Shown: in pieces, positions 26,454 to 34,478 of the stretch
Layout: every line of letters starts with the position of its first letter
How positions within the stretch are numbered: the stretch's first letter is position 1
Source: Mycobacterium stomatepiae
GTDB taxonomy: Bacteria; Actinomycetota; Actinomycetes; Mycobacteriales; Mycobacteriaceae
Reading direction: 5' to 3'
NCBI RefSeq assembly: GCF_010731715.1
Contig: NZ_AP022587.1
Location: 6,014,001-6,078,000, forward strand
Length of the DNA stretch: 64,000 bases
The notes under the pieces: generated by a model
Told to the model about the DNA's origin: nothing
Seen by the model: only the letters and a program-made list of their open reading frames with translations
The model's database searches: none
Program-made: the position numbers and the translations under genes

Positions 26454-27626
26454 ATGGCCGCTGACACGGACACCATGTGCACCACCGGGCAGGAAGAGCA
26501 GGCGATCCGGGATGCGGTCGGTGGAATCGCCGGCTCGTATGGACCCGCCTACTACCAGCAGCAGGTCGATGACGGTGCTAATTGCGCGGAACTGTGGGAG
26601 GCGTTGGGCGACAAGGGATACCTCGGCGTGCATCTGCCCGAGAAATACGGTGGCGGGGGACTGGGGCGGCGCGAGCTGGCGATCGTTGTCCAGGAGACCG
26701 CGCTCGCCGGCTGTCCGTTGCAGGCGATGCTGTTTTCGGCGGGAGTCACCGGAACCATTTTGAGCCGCAGTGCCACCGAAGAGCAGAAGGCGCGATGGCT
26801 GCCTGGGGTGGCCAGGGGCGAAACGCGTTTGGCGTTCGCGATCACCGAGCCCGATTCGGGGGCAAACGCCCATCGGATCTCCACCGTGGCCAGCCGCAGG
26901 GGCGAGCACTACGTCATCAATGGCCAGAAGGTGTTCATCACCGGCATGGAGTCGGCGCAGTGGGTGATGGTCGTGGCCCGCACCGGTGTCGACGAACGCA
27001 GCGGACGTGGACGTCTGTCGGTCTTCATGGTCGAAGCCGATACCCCTGGCTTGTCGTGGACGCCAATCCGAACGGTGATGAACCAGCCGGACAAAAGCCA
27101 TCAGGTTTTCTTCGACAGTGTCCAAGTTCCAGTCGAAAACCTAATCGGTCTCGAAAACAACGGGCTGGCAGTGGCTTTCACCGGACTCAACACCGAGCGA
27201 ATCCTGACGAGTTCAATCTGCACGGGGATCGGGCACTATGCCCTGCGCAAAGCGGTTGCCTACGCCAACCAACGGCAGGTCTGGGATCAGCCGATCGGCG
27301 CGCATCAGGCGATTGCCCATCCGCTCGCCGCCGCGCACATCCACCTGCAAGCCGCGCAGTTGGTGGCCAACCGAGCCTGCGAACTCTACGACTCCGGGGC
27401 CGAGGTTGGTGAACTAGCTAACATGGCCAAATACCTCGGCGCCGCAGCCGGTTTGGAGGCGCTCGATGCAGCGGTCTCCGCGCACGGCGGCAACGGTGTG
27501 ACCTATGAGTACCAGCTCGCACCCTACTTTTGGCTGATGCGCATGCTCAACATGGGGCCGGTCTCGAAGGAGATGATCCTGAACTTCGTCGCCGAGCATT
27601 CCCTCGGGTTGCCGCGCTCCTATTGA
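26454..27626 (+). CDS. acyl-CoA dehydrogenase family protein
   Basis: 390 residues from ATG 26454 with a GA-rich site upstream. Parts in order: N-terminal helical domain, FAITEPDSGANAHRIST (flavin-contact strand), VFFDSVQVPVENLIG, and GLNTERILTSS, whose Glu sits where isovaleryl-CoA-dehydrogenase-type enzymes have their catalytic base. The end, HGGNGVTYEYQLAPYFWLMR, is a variant of the usual motif. It oxidises an acyl-CoA at C2-C3 with FAD. Its last bases form the left copy of the 24-bp repeat (27617-27640). Confidence 0.88.
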   Translation: MAADTDTMCTTGQEEQAIRDAVGGIAGSYGPAYYQQQVDDGANCAELWEALGDKGYLGVHLPEKYGGGGLGRRELAIVVQETALAGCPLQAMLFSAGVTGTILSRSATEEQKARWLPGVARGETRLAFAITEPDSGANAHRISTVASRRGEHYVINGQKVFITGMESAQWVMVVARTGVDERSGRGRLSVFMVEADTPGLSWTPIRTVMNQPDKSHQVFFDSVQVPVENLIGLENNGLAVAFTGLNTERILTSSICTGIGHYALRKAVAYANQRQVWDQPIGAHQAIAHPLAAAHIHLQAAQLVANRACELYDSGAEVGELANMAKYLGAAAGLEALDAAVSAHGGNGVTYEYQLAPYFWLMRMLNMGPVSKEMILNFVAEHSLGLPRSY

Positions 27627-27640
27627 TCGCCGGCTTGCGG
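27617..27640 (+). repeat. left copy of 24-bp direct repeat
   Basis: Identical to 31557-31580. It spans the fadE stop codon and bases that, at the right copy, encode the C-terminus of the racemase gene on the other strand. The two copies bracket about 3.9 kb. Confidence 0.8.
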
Positions 27641-27765
27641 TGCGCGGCGGCCGTTGGTTCGGCACGGTCGAAAGTGCCAGAAGGTCATCGACATTGAACC
27701 AGCCAAGGCCGTGACGACCCGCTGACGGTCGTGCATCGTGCCCGCGTCGGCATCGGGGCATGGGT

Positions 27766-28380
27766 CTAGCCGACGGCGATCCCATCGAACAGGATGGTGG
27801 TGAGCTCGACGGCCTGCGTGCGCGCGTCGCGAGCGCCGTGGCTGCCCAGGTGGCCATCGACAGCCATCATGAAGCCGAGCCCGATCACGATGCGGGCGAA
27901 CATCTCTTCGTCGAAGTCCTTGTGTAACCAGTCGCCGATTGTGGCGCGCGTTAGCGTGGCAATGCCGGCGAACGCGGTCTCGATGTGTTCGCGGTAGAAG
28001 TGCCGACCGCGGTCCTGGTCGGCGAACAGGACGACCCCGAGTAACGGCGCGATCTCGCTCATCGCCCGCAACAGGTCCTCGAAGAAGGTCACGGTCCGCT
28101 CGCGCATCACCGCAGTCCCCGTGCCCTGAGGCTCGTCAGGCCAGGGGCGCTCGATGATGCTTCTGACCGCGTTGCTGATCGGTCCGGCGACTGCGGCCTC
28201 GAACAGCTCCTCCTTGCTCTCGAAGTGGCGGTAGAGCATCGCGTCGTTGACGCCGGCGCGAACGGCGATCGCCCGGACCTTGGTGCCTGCGTAGCCGGTG
28301 CGGGTGAACTCCTCCCGGGCGGCGTCGATGATCACTTCGCGTCTTTCCTCGGCGCGAAGCCGTGTCTTGGGGCCTGTCAT
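27766..28380 (-). CDS. TetR/AcrR family transcriptional regulator
   Basis: 204 residues. N-terminal TetR helix-turn-helix: REEFTRTGYAGTKVRAIAVR, then VNDAMLYRHFESKEELF (residues 20-62). The C-terminal domain is helical. It is divergent from the luciferase-like gene at 28476, and the gap holds a 14-bp perfect palindrome at 28396-28409, 15 bases from its own start. It is therefore the likely autorepressor and controller of the 28476-31507 module. Confidence 0.88.
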   Translation of the reverse strand: MTGPKTRLRAEERREVIIDAAREEFTRTGYAGTKVRAIAVRAGVNDAMLYRHFESKEELFEAAVAGPISNAVRSIIERPWPDEPQGTGTAVMRERTVTFFEDLLRAMSEIAPLLGVVLFADQDRGRHFYREHIETAFAGIATLTRATIGDWLHKDFDEEMFARIVIGLGFMMAVDGHLGSHGARDARTQAVELTTILFDGIAVG

Positions 28381-28395
28381 TGCCCCAGTGTACGG

Positions 28396-28409
28396 AGTCG
28401 GCGCCGACT
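28396..28409. promoter_or_regulatory. palindromic operator AGTCGGCGCCGACT
   Basis: Perfect 14-bp inverted repeat in the 95-bp divergent gap between the TetR gene and the luciferase-like gene. The right half GCGCCGACTA recurs at 28424-28433, as if there were a second half-site. Confidence 0.55.
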
Positions 28410-28475
28410 AGCTAAACAAGTGAGCGCCGACTACGCTTCCGAGAAGGGCTTAATCCAGTCGGAGGAGAGGTCGAC

Positions 28476-29690
28476 ATGTCCGAGCACCGCCCATTGGAAA
28501 TCGCGGTTCCGGTTGGTTTCATGCGGTATTTGTCGCCAGCGAGCTTGTCGCAGGAGGCCGCGGCGCTGCACGCAAGCGGGCTGGTCGACTATGTCCAGAC
28601 CTATGACCAGATCACGGGATGGCTGCCCCGGTCGTTGTGGAAGCCGGAGTATGTGCCTGCCGCGGCCTTTTTGCCGGATGGTGATTCGATCTACGACACG
28701 TTCGCACTGACGGCGGCGATGCTGGCGCACAACCCGGAGGCCGGGGTATGCATGAGCACGGACGCGATCCGGCGCGGTCCAGTCGAGCTCGCCCAGACGC
28801 TGCTCACGCTCGGCACGCTGACCAGCGGGAAGGTGATGGTGCAGATCGGCGGGGGCGAGGTCCGGCAAGTCAGCCCCGGCGGGTGGAAACGGTCGCAGGG
28901 GCTCTCGAGCCTGGAGGACCAGCTGCGGTCTTGGCGTGCTCTGTGGCAGGCGCACGAGCCGTTCTCGATGGAGGGCAACCGCTGGAACCTCGATGACTGC
29001 TATCTCGGAATGCAGCGTCCGGTCCGACAGCCGATCGTGTGGACGGTCGGAGGTGGTCCGCGGCTGATGGATCTGACCACCAGCTACGCCGACGGCGTCA
29101 ATGTCGCGATTCCCGCCGTCCAGGCTTACCCGCAATCGCACGGCGAATGGATCCGCGGCGTCAAATCCCAACTCGCGGACAAGGGACGCGATCCCGACGA
29201 CTTCGGGTTCGGAGGCTGGGCCGTGATCCTGTGTCACGAGGACGAGAGCGTGATCGACCGGGCGCTGGACAACCCTGTGGTCCGTTGGGAGGCGGCGATC
29301 TGGGGGCGGTTCAACAATGGCGACTGGGCCAAGGAGGGTATCGAGTCGGCGTTCCCGACGGATTGGCATTACGCGATGAAGTTCAGGCCGATGAAGATCT
29401 CGGCCTCGGAAGCGCAGGAGATCCTCGGCCGCACCAGCCGCCAGATGGCGGAGAAGTGCATGCTGCACGGAACGCCGGCGCAGATCGCCGAGCAGCTCAA
29501 GCCGTTCGTGGATCAGGGCGTGAACTGGTTCAGCCTGACCGACTTCCTGCCGATCATGCTCGACCCAGAGGACGCCGCGCGTAGTCACGAGCGAACGCTC
29601 CAAATCGCACGCATGCTCAAGGACTACGGCCAGCATCGTCATGTCGGCACTCGCAACACCGAAAGCGTGCCGGTCGGGGCCGCCCGATGA
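28476..29690 (+). CDS. LLM class flavin/F420-dependent oxidoreductase
   Basis: 404 residues from ATG 28476 after GGAGGAGAGG. Luciferase-like fold with VDYVQTYDQITGWLP near residue 35, STDAIRRGPVELAQTLLTLG, GGWKRSQGLSSLEDQL and TVGGGPRLMDLTTSYADG. It is a full-length paralogue of 20366-21532. Probably a ketone or alcohol redox enzyme using F420. It overlaps the SRPBCC gene by four bases (ATGA), making it the first gene of the compact module bracketed by 24-bp repeats. Confidence 0.88.
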   Translation: MSEHRPLEIAVPVGFMRYLSPASLSQEAAALHASGLVDYVQTYDQITGWLPRSLWKPEYVPAAAFLPDGDSIYDTFALTAAMLAHNPEAGVCMSTDAIRRGPVELAQTLLTLGTLTSGKVMVQIGGGEVRQVSPGGWKRSQGLSSLEDQLRSWRALWQAHEPFSMEGNRWNLDDCYLGMQRPVRQPIVWTVGGGPRLMDLTTSYADGVNVAIPAVQAYPQSHGEWIRGVKSQLADKGRDPDDFGFGGWAVILCHEDESVIDRALDNPVVRWEAAIWGRFNNGDWAKEGIESAFPTDWHYAMKFRPMKISASEAQEILGRTSRQMAEKCMLHGTPAQIAEQLKPFVDQGVNWFSLTDFLPIMLDPEDAARSHERTLQIARMLKDYGQHRHVGTRNTESVPVGAAR

Positions 29691-30208
29691 TCGGACGACC
29701 GACGTACAACCGGGTTCAGACCTACGCCTCGGACATTGTTGATGTGGCCGCGGAGGACTATTGGCAGCTCGTCACCGATTGGCCTGCGATCCTCGACTGG
29801 ATGCGTGAGGAAGGCCGGCCGGTCCCGCTCATCCGCGTCGAGCTCGAGGCGGGGCACGAGGTGGGACGCTTGCCATGCACGCGCAACTGTCACTTCGACA
29901 CACGCCGGCTTCCGGTCGGCATCGCGGTACCCGAGTGTGTGCCCGAAACGCTCTTGCACTGCGATCCGGTCGCCCGGTTTCTCTACTACAACATGGAGGG
30001 CGAGGGACCGTTCGGGATGCGCAACTACCTCGCGACGACCGAGGTCGACGACCTCGGCGATAAGCGCGCGCGTGTGACATTCCGCGGCCGGTTCGATCTT
30101 CCCGCCGACGCTCCAGACGCGATCGTGAAGCCGTTCATCGAGCGCATCTACGACTCGATCATCCACGACATCGCGACGACGGTCGCCGCGCGAGCCGGAG
30201 TGGTGTGA
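29687..30208 (+). CDS. SRPBCC (polyketide cyclase-like) protein
   Basis: 173 residues. The pattern of a START/Bet v 1-like cavity protein is visible: an N-terminal strand and short helices (DVAAEDYWQLVTDWPAILDW), curved beta strands (FLYYNMEGEGPFGMRNYLAT, ARVTFRGRFDL) and a long C-terminal helix (IERIYDSIIHDIATTVAARA). Such proteins bind or cyclise hydrophobic molecules. It is translationally coupled to the upstream oxidoreductase and precedes an AveC-like membrane protein, so the three probably act on one lipid or polyketide-like compound. Confidence 0.75.
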   Translation: MIGRPTYNRVQTYASDIVDVAAEDYWQLVTDWPAILDWMREEGRPVPLIRVELEAGHEVGRLPCTRNCHFDTRRLPVGIAVPECVPETLLHCDPVARFLYYNMEGEGPFGMRNYLATTEVDDLGDKRARVTFRGRFDLPADAPDAIVKPFIERIYDSIIHDIATTVAARAGVV

Positions 30209-30215
30209 GCTGCGC

Positions 30216-31397
30216 ATGAACCCCGATCACGTCGGCGCAGCGACCGCGCTGCCCAGCGATGCGCCGATCGAGCCCAGGACCACCCGGCCTGTCAAACTCT
30301 GGGCTGTCATCGGTTGCCTGATGTGGATTCTGCAGGTGTTTGTGTTGGTGAAATGGCTGACTGGGCCATTCTTCGAGCAAGTTCCCTCGGGGCCTGTCGA
30401 TCCCCCAACATCGATGAAGGTCGCGATCGTCGCATTTCTCGTTGTCGAGTGGACCTTGTTCGCGGTGTTCGGCTACCGATGGGTCATCAGACCCCTCGTT
30501 CGAGATCGGCGGTTGTCCTTCGACGGGATGATGTTTCTCTGCTGGTGCGGGTGGTACTGGTTTTGGGATCCGTTCGGCAACTACCTCAGCATCACCTACA
30601 GCTACAACGCGTGGGTGCCCAACGTGGGTTCGTGGACGAACGATATCCCCGGGTGGAATACGCCGGGATCGCCCGGCGCGCAGGTGCCCGAGCCGTGGCT
30701 GTTCACCGGGGGTCTTTACGGCACCGTGATCGTCGCGACATCGATGCTTGGGTGTGCCATCATGCGAGCCTTGCGACGGCGATACCCGCACCTGGGCGTG
30801 GTGGGGCTACTCATCACCACCTACGTGATATTCGTTGTGCTGGCAACACTTCTGGAACTCTTGTGGATGCGCGTTGGCTTCTACACCTACCTCGCCACGC
30901 CATCGGGTCTCCCTGTTTTCTTTCCAGACACCTACTACAAATATCCCTTCGTCGAGGGCATGTTCTTTTCCGGGATGCTGACGTCAATGGTCTATCTGCG
31001 TTGGTCGATCAACGACCGCGGTGAATCGGTCGCTGGACGCGGTATCACGACCATGCGGATCGCCAACGGGCCGAAATCAGGCATCCGGTTGATGTCCATC
31101 GTGGGATTCACCAACGTGATCGTGTTTCTCGTCTTCTACGTGCCGTATCTGCTCATCTGGAGTCCGCACCCGGAAAAGGTCCCACTCGACATCCAGCGCC
31201 GCTCCTACTTCATGAACGGGTTGTGCGGGCCGCAGACACATATCGCCTGCCCGGACAAGAACGTTCCGCTGTTGAGGGAAGGCTCCGTCACGATCACGCC
31301 CGATGGCAAACTCTACATCCCCGATGGTGTCCAGTTGCCCAGCGGACCAACCACTTTCGACGAAGCGCAGCGCCTATATGAAGAAGGGCGGCGATGA
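30216..31397 (+). CDS. AveC-like (spirocyclase family) membrane protein
   Basis: 393 residues with about seven membrane helices, for example LWAVIGCLMWILQVFVLVKW, VAIVAFLVVEWTLFAVFGY, LLITTYVIFVVLATLLELLW and IVGFTNVIVFLVFYVPYLLI. Conserved features include CWCGWYWFWDPFGNYL (about residues 109-124) and FFPDTYYKYPFVEGMFFSGM. It resembles AveC, the avermectin spirocyclase/dehydratase, a family with many uncharacterised mycobacterial members. AveC-type chemistry here is inference. The stop overlaps the start of a small membrane protein in ATGA. Confidence 0.72.
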   Translation: MNPDHVGAATALPSDAPIEPRTTRPVKLWAVIGCLMWILQVFVLVKWLTGPFFEQVPSGPVDPPTSMKVAIVAFLVVEWTLFAVFGYRWVIRPLVRDRRLSFDGMMFLCWCGWYWFWDPFGNYLSITYSYNAWVPNVGSWTNDIPGWNTPGSPGAQVPEPWLFTGGLYGTVIVATSMLGCAIMRALRRRYPHLGVVGLLITTYVIFVVLATLLELLWMRVGFYTYLATPSGLPVFFPDTYYKYPFVEGMFFSGMLTSMVYLRWSINDRGESVAGRGITTMRIANGPKSGIRLMSIVGFTNVIVFLVFYVPYLLIWSPHPEKVPLDIQRRSYFMNGLCGPQTHIACPDKNVPLLREGSVTITPDGKLYIPDGVQLPSGPTTFDEAQRLYEEGRR

Positions 31398-31507
31398 TGG
31401 ACCGCGACGTATTACTGGGATACGCGTGTTGGGCGATCGCGACAACACTGGGAGTCGTCATCGCGATCATCATCATCGCCAGCGTCGTAACGTGGACAAC
31501 CGCCTGA
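31394..31507 (+). CDS. 37-residue single-pass membrane protein
   Basis: ATG at 31394 overlaps the stop of the AveC-like gene (ATGA), with a second ATG directly after it. The peptide begins MMDRDVLLGYACWAIATTLG and continues VVIAIIIIASVVTWTTA: one strongly hydrophobic helix with an acidic N-terminus. The coupling and composition make it a believable small membrane protein, possibly a partner of the AveC-like protein. No family recognised. Confidence 0.6.
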   Translation: MMDRDVLLGYACWAIATTLGVVIAIIIIASVVTWTTA

Positions 31508-31518
31508 CGCAAGCCCTC

Positions 31519-31566
31519 GTCAGCTTCGGCGACGAGCGCTCGCGCGCGTTGCGCCACTCCTATTGA
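31519..31566 (+). pseudogene. remnant of an acyl-CoA dehydrogenase 3' end
   Basis: The 16 codons here (ending ALRHSY-stop) align without gaps to the last 16 codons of the gene at 26454-27626 (ending GLPRSY-stop), with 35 of 48 bases identical, including the terminal TCC TAT TGA. No upstream part of an acyl-CoA dehydrogenase is present. It abuts the right 24-bp repeat. Confidence 0.55.
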
Positions 31567-31580
31567 TCGCCGGCTTGCGG
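31557..31580 (+). repeat. right copy of 24-bp direct repeat
   Basis: Identical to 27617-27640. It covers the stop of the fadE remnant and the last codons (APQAGDQ-stop) of the racemase gene on the minus strand. Confidence 0.8.
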
Positions 31581-32702
31581 CGCGACAACGCCTTCGGTAA
31601 TCATCCAGTCGCGCAACACATCCGCCGTATCTGCCCCGATCGGGGGAGGCGGTGTCGGACGCCGCGGGACAGTTCTACTGAACCGCGGTGCGGGTGCCGG
31701 CTGAGTTATCCCGCCGACCTCGATGAAAGTGTCCCGGGCCGCCAGGTGGGGATGACCGGCGGCTTCGGTCAGTGACAACACGGGCGCCACGCAGGCGTCG
31801 GTGCCTTCGAACACTGTCACCCACTCGTCCTGAGTCCGCGCCGAGAATGCTTGTGCGATTGCCTCCCGCAACTGTGGCCACATCGACGCATCGTCGCGCC
31901 CGGCCAGGTCTTCTGGAATCCCAAGCAGCTGAGTGAATTCGGCGTAGAACTTGGACTCCAGGGCGCCGACGGCCATCCACCGGTCATCGGCGGTGCGGTA
32001 GGTGTCGTACCAGGGCGCGCCGGTGTCGAGGAAGTTGTGCCCCCGCTGATCGACCCACTGCCCGGCGGCCATCAGTCCGTGCAAGAGCGCGGTCAGCGAG
32101 CTCGCGCCGTCGACGATCGCCGCGTCGACGATCTGACCGCGCCCGGAGCGGCTGGCTTCCCACACCGCGGCGAGCACGCCGATGACGAGAAATGTTGAAC
32201 CACCGCCGAAGTCACCGACCAGGTTCACCGGTGGGACCGGCGGTTGACCGGCGCGACCGATCGAGGCGAGCGCCCCGGTGATCGCGATGTACCCGATGTC
32301 GTGGCCGGTGGCCGATGCCAACGGGCCCGACTGACCCCAGCCGGTCATGCGCCCGTAGACCAGTCGTGGGTTGACGTTCCAGCAGTCGGCCGGGCCCAGC
32401 CCGAGGCGTTCGGTGACGCCCGGCCGGAATCCTTCGAGCAACACGTCGGCCTGGGCGGCCAGGGCCAATACGGTGCGCACCCCTTCGGGCTCGCGCAGGT
32501 CCACGACGATCGATCGGCGGTTGCGCCGCAACACATCCTGTTCGGGGGGAACCGAACTGGCGGCAGGACCGGGACGCTCGACCCGCACGACGTCGGCGCC
32601 CATATCGGCCAACAGCATTGCTGCATAAGGCCCGGGACCGATACCGGCGAGTTCAATGACCTTGAGCCCGTTGAGGGGGCCTGTGGTAGAGCTCTCCGTC
32701 AC
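31560..32702 (-). CDS. mcr: CaiB/BaiF family protein, alpha-methylacyl-CoA racemase type
   Basis: 380 residues from GTG 32702, which overlaps the aldehyde dehydrogenase stop (GTGA); longer open frame upstream is antisense-like extension into that gene. Family-III CoA-transferase fold: LKVIELAGIGPGPYAAMLLA at the N-terminus, then DVVRVERPG. The residues used by mycobacterial Mcr are all in place: His in ATGHDIGY, Asp in VGDFGGG and Glu in GALESKFY. It probably interconverts (2R)- and (2S)-2-methylacyl-CoA so that a methyl-branched chain can enter beta-oxidation. Its end is the right 24-bp repeat. Confidence 0.87.
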   Translation of the reverse strand: MTESSTTGPLNGLKVIELAGIGPGPYAAMLLADMGADVVRVERPGPAASSVPPEQDVLRRNRRSIVVDLREPEGVRTVLALAAQADVLLEGFRPGVTERLGLGPADCWNVNPRLVYGRMTGWGQSGPLASATGHDIGYIAITGALASIGRAGQPPVPPVNLVGDFGGGSTFLVIGVLAAVWEASRSGRGQIVDAAIVDGASSLTALLHGLMAAGQWVDQRGHNFLDTGAPWYDTYRTADDRWMAVGALESKFYAEFTQLLGIPEDLAGRDDASMWPQLREAIAQAFSARTQDEWVTVFEGTDACVAPVLSLTEAAGHPHLAARDTFIEVGGITQPAPAPRFSRTVPRRPTPPPPIGADTADVLRDWMITEGVVAPQAGDQ

Positions 32703-34263
32703 GACTTGGGCCGCCGGCCCAGCCGACGACGCCAGTCGTGCATCTCGACCAGCCGAAGTACGGCGCCAACGATCCGGGCCTTGCGCGATAAGTAAGGGTA
32801 CCAATGTGTTTCGGTGGGCAGGCTGACCTTCTCGCTGACCACTGCTTGGGTGCGACAGTATTTCCGGATCCCGTCGGCCCCGCCCATCCGGTGGCCGAGG
32901 CCGGATGCCTTCCAGCCGCCCATCGGCAGTGGAAATTGGAATACGTGGATCATGGCGTTGTTGATGTTGACTCCGCCGGCTTCGATACGCCGGCTTACTC
33001 GTTCGGCGCGATCCTTGCTTGCCGTCCACACGCTGGCTCCCAGGCCGTACGTGGTGTCGTTGGCCATCGCGATGGCTTCCTCTTCGCTCGACACCTTCAT
33101 GATCGGCAGCAGGGGCCCGAATGTCTCCTCGCGCATGCAAGCCATCGTGTGGTCGACGTCGACCAGCACGGTGGGTGGGTAGAACAAGCCTCGCTCTGCT
33201 CGTTTTCCACCGGTGAGCACCCGTGCCCCGCGGGCCACCGCATCGTTGACATGCCGCTCGACGATCTCCATCTGCGCTTCGTTGGCCAGCGCGCCGATAT
33301 CGGCGGAGAAGCTGCCGGCGGCATCGTGGCCCTGGCGGAGCTTGTTGACCTGTTCGACCAGCCGAGTGGTGAATTCGTCGTATAGCGGTGCTTCTACGTG
33401 ATCCGTTCGACGGCGACGCAGGACTGACCCGAGTTGAACAGTCCACCCCAAATCGCTCCGCGAACCGTCCGCGGCAGCGGGGCATCGGACAACACGATCA
33501 TCGCGTCTTTGCCGCCGAGTTCGAGGCTGACCGGGATCAGTCGCTCGGCGCAGCGGATGCCGACTTGGCGGCCGGTCTTGGTGGATCCGGTGAACTGCAC
33601 CATGTCGACGGCGTCCACAACCGCCCGGCCGGTTTCGCCTCGGCCGGTTACGCAGCCGAGCACGGGAGGAGCGCCAATCTCGCTCCAGCCCCGCACCACC
33701 TCGGCCCAGCCCAACGGCGTTTCCTCGGACGGCTTGGTGAGTACAGCCGCACCGGCCATCAATGCTTGTGGCACGTCGAGCATCGGCATGCCCAGCGGAT
33801 AGTTCCACGGGGTGATTACGCCGACGAGTTCGTAAGGGCGGTAACGGATGTGGAGACCCTTCGTCGCCGAGGCGGGTTCGTACGGGCGACGAGTCTCGTC
33901 GGCCAGGAATTCTGCGCCATGCTTGGTGTAGTAGTTGATGACCTCCATGCACACCAGCAGTTCGATCTGCGCATCACCCCAGGATTTTCCGGCCTCGCGG
34001 TGAACCAGGCCGAGAATGCGGTCCTGGTTGTCGACGATCCAATCCAGCCAGCGCCGCAGATACGCCGCGCGGCCTTGCGGACCTAATGCCTCCCACGCCG
34101 GCTGTGCCGATCGGAGCTCGCCGGCCAGCCGCGCCACTTCGTCGGCCGGCACGTTGGGAACCACGCCGGCGATCGAGCCGTCGGCGGGGTTATGTACCTC
34201 GACCACCGCAGCTTCGGCAGGCTTTTTGGGCTGACTCTTCGGTGGGGTCTTCGCAGTAGTCAA
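32699..34263 (-). pseudogene. aldehyde dehydrogenase, frameshifted near 33400
   Basis: The N-terminal two thirds (TTG start at 34263, GAGG upstream) contain YELVGVITPWNYPLGMPM, KPSEETP, FTGSTKTGRQVG and the catalytic pair Glu in LELGGKD and Cys in GQSCVAVE. The frame stops at 33394. The rest (VEAPLYDEFTTRLVEQV, EETFGPLLPIMKV, GGVNINN) follows in another frame to 32699. Restoring one base at about 33398-33402 (ERI-x-VEAPLY) joins the halves. It oxidises an aldehyde to an acid; it lies between ferredoxin and racemase genes in the P450 operon. Confidence 0.85.
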
Positions 34264-34265
34264 CG

Positions 34266-34460
34266 TCAGTCCTCTATACGAATCGCAGCAACGGGACACA
34301 TCATTGCGGCTTCCTCAACCGCTTTGCGCCGATCCTCGCCGGGGTGGGCATCGAGTACCGTCACCCATTCCTTGTCGTCTTCGATTTCGAATACGTCTGG
34401 TGCGGCGATCGTGCACTCTCCGTGCAGTTCGCAGCGATCGTTGTCGACGATGACCTTCAT
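34266..34460 (-). CDS. ferredoxin, CxxHxxC type
   Basis: 64 residues. Cluster ligands Cys10, Cys16 and Cys55 in the pattern C-ELHGE-C...C-P; His13 occupies the position of the second cysteine, as in mycobacterial 3Fe-4S ferredoxins that serve P450s. It is 18 bases downstream of the P450 gene and two bases before the aldehyde dehydrogenase start, so it is almost certainly the electron donor of that P450. Confidence 0.92.
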   Translation of the reverse strand: MKVIVDNDRCELHGECTIAAPDVFEIEDDKEWVTVLDAHPGEDRRKAVEEAAMMCPVAAIRIED

Positions 34461-34478
34461 TCGCGTCGGTCCCGGTGC

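Noticed and set aside
28431..29642. 403-codon minus-strand frame
   Set aside because: Complete overlap with a luciferase-like gene that has a strong ribosome-binding site and family motifs.
32703..33485. N-terminal extension of the racemase
   Set aside because: The extension is antisense-free but reads the aldehyde dehydrogenase in a wrong frame; family homology begins at GTG 32702.
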